The notes beneath the pieces were generated by a model, which made no database searches, had not been told where the DNA came from, and saw only the letters and a program-made list of their open reading frames with translations. A DNA stretch of 64,000 nucleotides, taken from the NCBI GenBank assembly GCA_020848035.1, contig JADLAX010000020.1, positions 62,001 to 126,000 of the forward strand, given 5' to 3'. The DNA is from Anaerolineae bacterium. GTDB taxonomy: Bacteria > Chloroflexota > Anaerolineae > Promineifilales > Promineifilaceae. Every line of letters begins with the position of its first letter. The stretch's first letter is position 1. Positions 60,605-64,000 of the stretch are shown piece after piece. A program made the position numbers and the translations under genes.

Positions 60605-60860
60605 CGGTTACGGCCGTTGCGTGGCCACCGGCGTATCCGTCATCATGCAAATGAACGAGCAAACCAGAAAATCGCAGCCGTTAACCGAACAAGCCAGAGC
60701 GTTTCTTACCAACACCAGCTGGCGTGAGCAGCTGCCAGAAAATAAAAGCCTGGGAGACAATTGAATAATCGGTCAACAAGATTTATACTGAGCTAAGTCA
60801 GCATTTTGCCGGGAACTGGGGACTTCACCTGAACACTATTCTGCATAAACCCTGGTTTTT
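60605..60860. other. Gap with one octamer and a short duplicated segment
   Basis: No gene is firm here. A short frame near 60640-60764 reads MNEQTRKSQPLTEQARAFLT and would be weakly expressed. CAGAGCGTTTCTTACC..CACCAGCT near 60697-60722 repeats a segment at 59980-60005, so the BrnTA genes stand between two near copies. Confidence 0.4.
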
Positions 60861-60864
60861 CGTC

Positions 60865-60982
60865 TTATGCCGACACGAGCGCAGCAATTTCACCTTATCA
60901 GGCGTCTTATGCCGAAAGAAAGTGGAATTATTTCGGCATAACATGCAAAAATCGGTTCTTATGCCGAACACCAGTCGGCATA
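60865..60982. repeat. Five TTATGCCGA motifs in mixed orientation
   Basis: TTATGCCGA occurs at 60865-60873, 60907-60917 (TTATGCCGAAA), 60959-60967, and inverted at 60931-60941 (TTTCGGCATAA) and 60975-60982. Two of the pairs form hairpins with 11- and 8-bp arms. The array lies just upstream of the cassette-like gene. Confidence 0.75.
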
Positions 60983-61035
60983 CTTATAGTTAGGGGCGAT
61001 ACGTCCGACACATCCTTAAGGGCAGGGTCATCTTC

Positions 61036-61572
61036 GTGAATGATATTGTCAAATATTCTGCCTGTGTTAAAAGGCAATACAATCATATAGATGATCTGAT
61101 GAAGATGCTTCCTCGCATTTTTGAACGAGAGCTACACACTGTTGTTGCCCGTGAGGTGAAAGTAACCTCCACAATTGTTACTTTTCAAGGAGGTGCTTCA
61201 CGTGAAGCTCAGAAGCGTCATCGTTGGGTGACAAATTGGAACCTTTTAACCCCGATTGCACGTGGCGCAGTGAAGTTTGAGGCGATTTATCCTCAAGTAT
61301 ACGTATGTTTTTGGTTGGGGTTTCCCAGAGTAATGCTGTCTGTGTTCATGTTATTTATCATGGGCATGGCTGTCTTCCTAACCGCTATTTTTCTGATGTA
61401 CGGCGAGCCTATACTAGAGGTGCTGTTTGCTGTTCTGTTTTTGGCTACCATTGCCTTTATCTGGCTGGGAGTTTTGCCGTTGGGCATTTCAATCGCCCGA
61501 TTTCACTGGTTTGTGCGAAAGTGTATTCGTGAAGCGGAAAGAGAAGTTGAAAAGGTAACGCTTCAGTTGTGA
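61036..61572 (+). CDS. Cassette-borne membrane protein of unknown function
   Basis: I recognise no family. The 178-residue protein starts at GTG 61036. Residues about 1-85 are soluble and basic, followed by two membrane helices (about 105-130, RVMLSVFMLFIMGMAVFLTAIFLM in part, and 135-160, VLFAVLFLATIAFIWLGVLPLG) and a charged tail EAEREVEKVTLQL. The gene is A/T-richer than the rest and has no ACGGCCGT octamer. An attC recombination site follows 127 bases after the stop in the matching orientation, so it looks like an integron gene cassette. Confidence 0.75.
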   Translation: MNDIVKYSACVKRQYNHIDDLMKMLPRIFERELHTVVAREVKVTSTIVTFQGGASREAQKRHRWVTNWNLLTPIARGAVKFEAIYPQVYVCFWLGFPRVMLSVFMLFIMGMAVFLTAIFLMYGEPILEVLFAVLFLATIAFIWLGVLPLGISIARFHWFVRKCIREAEREVEKVTLQL

Positions 61573-61699
61573 CACTGTAACGCAAGTTGTGCGGACGTTA
61601 AGCCTTAAACTATTGGGATAATTATCGGCAATCTATTGAAGGCATGGGAAGTTGCTTGAGTAAAAGGCGTTGGCAATTGTTGTTCAGGAAGAAGAAATA

Positions 61700-61811
61700 A
61701 CCTAACAACCCATGCAGCCGACGCTGGCGCGAAGCCTCGGATGGCTTGCATCTTGGTGAATGGCAAAGGTTTTGGTGACCCGCGCCAGCGCGGCTGATGG
61801 TGGCGTTAGGC
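61700..61811 (+). other. attC site (integron cassette recombination site)
   Basis: The site has all attC parts. R'' is ACCTAAC (61700-61706) and R' is GTTAGGC (61805-61811), fitting RYYYAAC and GTTRRRY. Inside, CCATgCAGCCGaCGCTGGCG.. (61710-61731) pairs with ..CGCGCCAGCGCGGCTGATGG (61781-61800), leaving exactly two unpaired bases (g 61714 and a 61721) on the L'' side. An unpaired spacer separates R and L boxes. The 49-base loop carries its own small hairpin. Length is 112 bases. No integrase gene is in the window. Confidence 0.85.
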
Positions 61812-61979
61812 AGGTTTCCGGAAAACGCAACGAACTGGATACAACTGTGAGGCAAGAATTTCTCTATGAACCTGTTCACGACCGCCCTCTGTCTCAACGC
61901 AGACGGGGCGATTGATCTCCAACTGCACCCCACTTGCCGCAACGGCCGTTATCGCCCCCCAACAGCCTCTCAATTTTTA
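61812..61979. other. Non-coding gap after attC
   Basis: No gene is seen. TGAACCTGTTCACGACCG..TGTCTC and GGCGATTGATCTCCAACTGCA near 61866-61925 resemble a stretch at 58830-58885, a possible old dispersed repeat. Octamers ACGGCCGT return from about 61940. Confidence 0.4.
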
Positions 61980-62768
61980 CTACTGGCCGCCTTCCCAACC
62001 CAACCTGGCCGAAATACACACGGCCGTTTCCCGCACCAACTGCCCCATTTCCGGCTCGCGCTCAGAGGGGAAGCGGTTGGCCGGAGCACCCAGGCTGATG
62101 GCCGCTACCACCTGGCCGTCGTGGTTAAACAGCGGCGCACCCACCACAATGAGTCCCTCTTCCAGCCACTCCTGCAAAAAGGAGTAACCGCGCTGGCGGG
62201 TTTGGGCCAGCTCCTGGCGGAAGACGGCCGTATCCGTCACCGTCTTGGGAGTCAGGGGCGCTAACGGCCGTTCCAAAATCTTCGCTACTCGCGCCTCCGG
62301 CAAATGGGCCAGCATGGCAATTCCCGTCGAGGTAGCCACCATCGGCCAGCGCGTGCCCAGCGACTGCGAACTGCCCACCAGGTGGTTACCAATCACCTCG
62401 TCGATGATCAGCACATGGTCCTCGCCGGAGGTGATCTCCAGCGTGGCGGTTTCGCCAGAAGCGGCGGCCATCTGCTCCAGCTCCGGCCGGGCCAAAGAGC
62501 GCAAATCGTTGGCCCGCAGGGCACGCCCGCCCAGCACCACAATTTCTGGGCCGAGGGTGTACGTTTCGTGAGACGGCCGTCGCGCTACCATGCCCTCACT
62601 CTCCAACGCGGTCAGCAGGCGAAAGGTGGTGGTTTTGTTCAGGCCCACTTCCTGCGCCAGTTCGGCCAGCCCCCACTCGCGCCGCTCATCGTCAAACGCC
62701 TTCAACAGCGACATAGCGCGGAGGACAGCTTGGGTGCCGGGGTAAGGCTGCGTTTTTGTTTTCATCAT
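61980..62768 (-). CDS. IclR-family transcriptional regulator
   Basis: The 262-residue protein has an N-terminal winged helix (AVLRAMSLLKAFDDERREWGLAELAQEVGLNKTTTFRLLTALESEGMV) and the IclR effector domain (SGETATLEITSGEDHVLIIDEVIG, MVATSTGIAMLAHLPEARV, RQRGYSFLQEWLEEGLIVVGAPLFNHDGQVVAAISLGAPANRF). Such proteins respond to small organic acids or acyl compounds. ATG 62768 or 62765 is the start; neither has a clear binding site. Its target genes are not obvious; the aminomutase gene upstream faces the same way. Confidence 0.95.
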   Translation of the reverse strand: MMKTKTQPYPGTQAVLRAMSLLKAFDDERREWGLAELAQEVGLNKTTTFRLLTALESEGMVARRPSHETYTLGPEIVVLGGRALRANDLRSLARPELEQMAAASGETATLEITSGEDHVLIIDEVIGNHLVGSSQSLGTRWPMVATSTGIAMLAHLPEARVAKILERPLAPLTPKTVTDTAVFRQELAQTRQRGYSFLQEWLEEGLIVVGAPLFNHDGQVVAAISLGAPANRFPSEREPEMGQLVRETAVCISARLGWEGGQ

Positions 62769-62777
62769 TTTTGACTA

Positions 62778-62945
62778 GAGAGCGGGCGAGGCAGGTGGTG
62801 GTCAGATGGTTTGGTTTGGCAAAATTTCATCCCGCCTGCCTGCTCCCACATTTCACATTTTACTTTTCACTGGGCAAGGGCAAGGCAGGTGGTGATGAGA
62901 TTGTTTAGTGTGACAAAGATTCACCCCACCTGCCTCGCCCCTACG
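62778..62945. repeat. Two tandem copies of a palindromic GGCAGGTGG repeat
   Basis: GAGGCAGGTGGTGgTcAGAT..TTCATCCCGCCTGCC (62786-62846) and AAGGCAGGTGGTGATGAGAT..TTCACCCCACCTGCCTCGCCCCTACG (62880-62945) are two related units, each with inverted ends. They separate the IclR and aminomutase genes. Confidence 0.7.
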
Positions 62946-62957
62946 TTTCACTTTTTA

Positions 62958-64000
62958 CTATTCACTTGCCTCTTCTTCTGCCGCACCATTCCCCTCTTTC
63001 AACTGCGGCTGGACGGGGATGTTGTTGGCGTCGATGCTGCCGACGCCCAGCGGGGTCCACTTTTGGGCAATCTCACCGCTGCGCAGGCGGTGCTCCGAGC
63101 CGCCACGGGCGCGCGTTTGGGCAAAACCTTCCGGCTCGATGCTCATGCGCTGGCCTTGCAGCAGGCCGTGAATGCCTTCCTGGCCCGGTTCCGGGCGCGG
63201 GGCAATGAGCGCTTCCTGCGCCTTGATCATCTCGGGATCGTAATCCAACGGCTCCTGGTAGGTGGTGATGAACCCTTCAAAGTTGCGCAGCACCACCTTG
63301 CCAGGGGCCTGCGAGACGATGTAGTTGGGCTGCACCGGAATCTTGCCGCCGCCGCCGGGGGCATCCACCACGTAGGTGGGCACGGAATAGCCAGAAGTGT
63401 GGCCGCGCAGCCCTTCGATAATCTCGATGCCTTTGCTGACGGTGGTGCGCAGATGGCCAGAACCTTCGACGAGATCGCACTGGTAGAGGTAATACGGCCG
63501 TACCCGAATCTTCACCAAGTCATGCACCAATTTACGCTGGATGGTGACCGAGTCGTTGATGCCGGCCAGCAGCACGCTCTGGTTGCCCAACGGCACGCCC
63601 GCCCGGCTCAAACGGTCACACGCTGCCGCCAGTTCGGGGGTGATTTCTTTGGGATGGTTCACGTGAATGTTCAGCCAGAAGGGATGATACTTGCTCACCA
63701 TCTCACAAAACTGCTCATCAACCCGCATGGGCAGGAAAACGGGCACACGCGAGCCGATGCGAATGATCTCCACGTGCGGAATAGCCCGCAGGCGGCCCAA
63801 AATCATGTCCACCAGCTTGGGCGCCAGCACCATTGGGTCGCCGCCAGAAAGCAGCACGTCGCGAATTTGCGGCGTGCGCTCAATGTAGTCGATCTGCGCG
63901 TCAAACTCGGCGCGGCTGAACGTTTGCGTCGGGTCGCCGACGATGCGGCTGCGGGTGCAGTAGCGGCAGTAGCTGGCGCACTGCGTGGTGATGAGCATCA
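62958..64000 (-). CDS. Lysine 2,3-aminomutase family radical SAM enzyme (partial)
   Basis: The frame runs off the right edge, so the N-terminus is missing. The visible 347 or so codons include the radical SAM cluster CASYCRYC, the glycine motif LLSGGDPMVL, ISxRVPV-like IRIGSRVPVFLPMRV, HVNHPKEITPE and the PLP-type QSVLLAGIND and PYYLYQCDLVEGSGHLRTTVSKG of KamA enzymes. They convert L-lysine to beta-lysine (or act on glutamate) with PLP and a 5'-deoxyadenosyl radical. The last 60 residues (PEPGQEGIHGLLQGQRMSIE..) are an extra acidic tail ending AAEEEASE. Substrate is not fixed by sequence. Confidence 0.93.
   Translation of the reverse strand, partial: MLITTQCASYCRYCTRSRIVGDPTQTFSRAEFDAQIDYIERTPQIRDVLLSGGDPMVLAPKLVDMILGRLRAIPHVEIIRIGSRVPVFLPMRVDEQFCEMVSKYHPFWLNIHVNHPKEITPELAAACDRLSRAGVPLGNQSVLLAGINDSVTIQRKLVHDLVKIRVRPYYLYQCDLVEGSGHLRTTVSKGIEIIEGLRGHTSGYSVPTYVVDAPGGGGKIPVQPNYIVSQAPGKVVLRNFEGFITTYQEPLDYDPEMIKAQEALIAPRPEPGQEGIHGLLQGQRMSIEPEGFAQTRARGGSEHRLRSGEIAQKWTPLGVGSIDANNIPVQPQLKEGNGAAEEEASE

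Noticed and set aside
60582..60764. 60-codon frame after the antitoxin gene
   Set aside because: It overlaps the antitoxin end, lacks a binding site and contains a segment that is also repeated before the module.
61566..61603. A second attC site (GTTAAGC at 61597-61603)
   Set aside because: The core fits GTTRRRY but there is no matching GCTTAAC-like R'' box and no paired L boxes upstream.
1..64000. CRISPR arrays, rRNA and tRNA genes, known riboswitches
   Set aside because: I saw no regular direct repeats with unique spacers, no rRNA blocks and no cloverleaf-like segments. A tRNA or Rfam scan would be decisive.

Overview
The window looks like a chromosomal segment of a GC-rich, free-living, saccharolytic bacterium, most likely a member of Chloroflexota (Anaerolineae-like). 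The reasons are indirect: WD40-fused Ser/Thr kinases, TolB/PD40, FG-GAP and DUF11 exported proteins ending in a short YLPxVxR-type tail, many LacI-regulated sugar loci, GTG/TTG starts mixed with strong GGAGG sites, and several leaderless genes. No rRNA or tRNA gene was seen, so the placement is inference.

Region by region: (1) 1-2822, a hormone-sensitive-lipase-type esterase gene split by about 1.95 kb containing an IS110-family transposase. (2) 2920-8743, a LacI regulator and two GH3 glycosidases, with the same TGCAACCGGTTGCA-type operator in front of the regulator and of the first GH3. (3) 8811-15360, an APH-type kinase, a MATE pump, a DUF1295 membrane protein, and a four-gene set of two small membrane-anchored proteins, ApbE and a ferric-reductase-like haem membrane protein. 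(4) 15422-21925, two tandem kinase-WD40 receptors on the minus strand. (5) 22106-29467, mixed housekeeping genes: two alpha/beta hydrolases, LON-domain protein, M32 carboxypeptidase, VTT membrane protein, DUF1992, Coa1-like protein. (6) 29498-35907, a minus-strand fructan/sucrose locus (LacI, lipoprotein binding protein, two permeases, GH32) without an ATPase gene. (7) 35991-38760, a primary-type sigma factor and a convergent wax ester synthase/DGAT. (8) 39021-54863, a run of large exported proteins, six of which share the C-terminal tail. (9) 54992-64000, a lipoprotein, EamA exporter, polytopic membrane protein, DinB-like protein, ArsR-AHSA1 pair, BrnTA toxin-antitoxin, an integron-like gene cassette with an attC site, IclR and a partial lysine 2,3-aminomutase.

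The most striking global signal is the 8-bp palindrome ACGGCCGT, which I count by eye about 120 times in 64 kb (about 1-2 expected), in genes and between them, on all frames. It is missing from the IS110 insertion, the BrnTA genes and the cassette region, so it behaves as a genome signature that flags foreign DNA. The window also holds at least three families of small palindromic mobile elements, two of which supply the stop codons of host genes.

Limits: everything was read by eye. Family names come from recognised motifs, not from searches. Protein boundaries rest on start-codon context.
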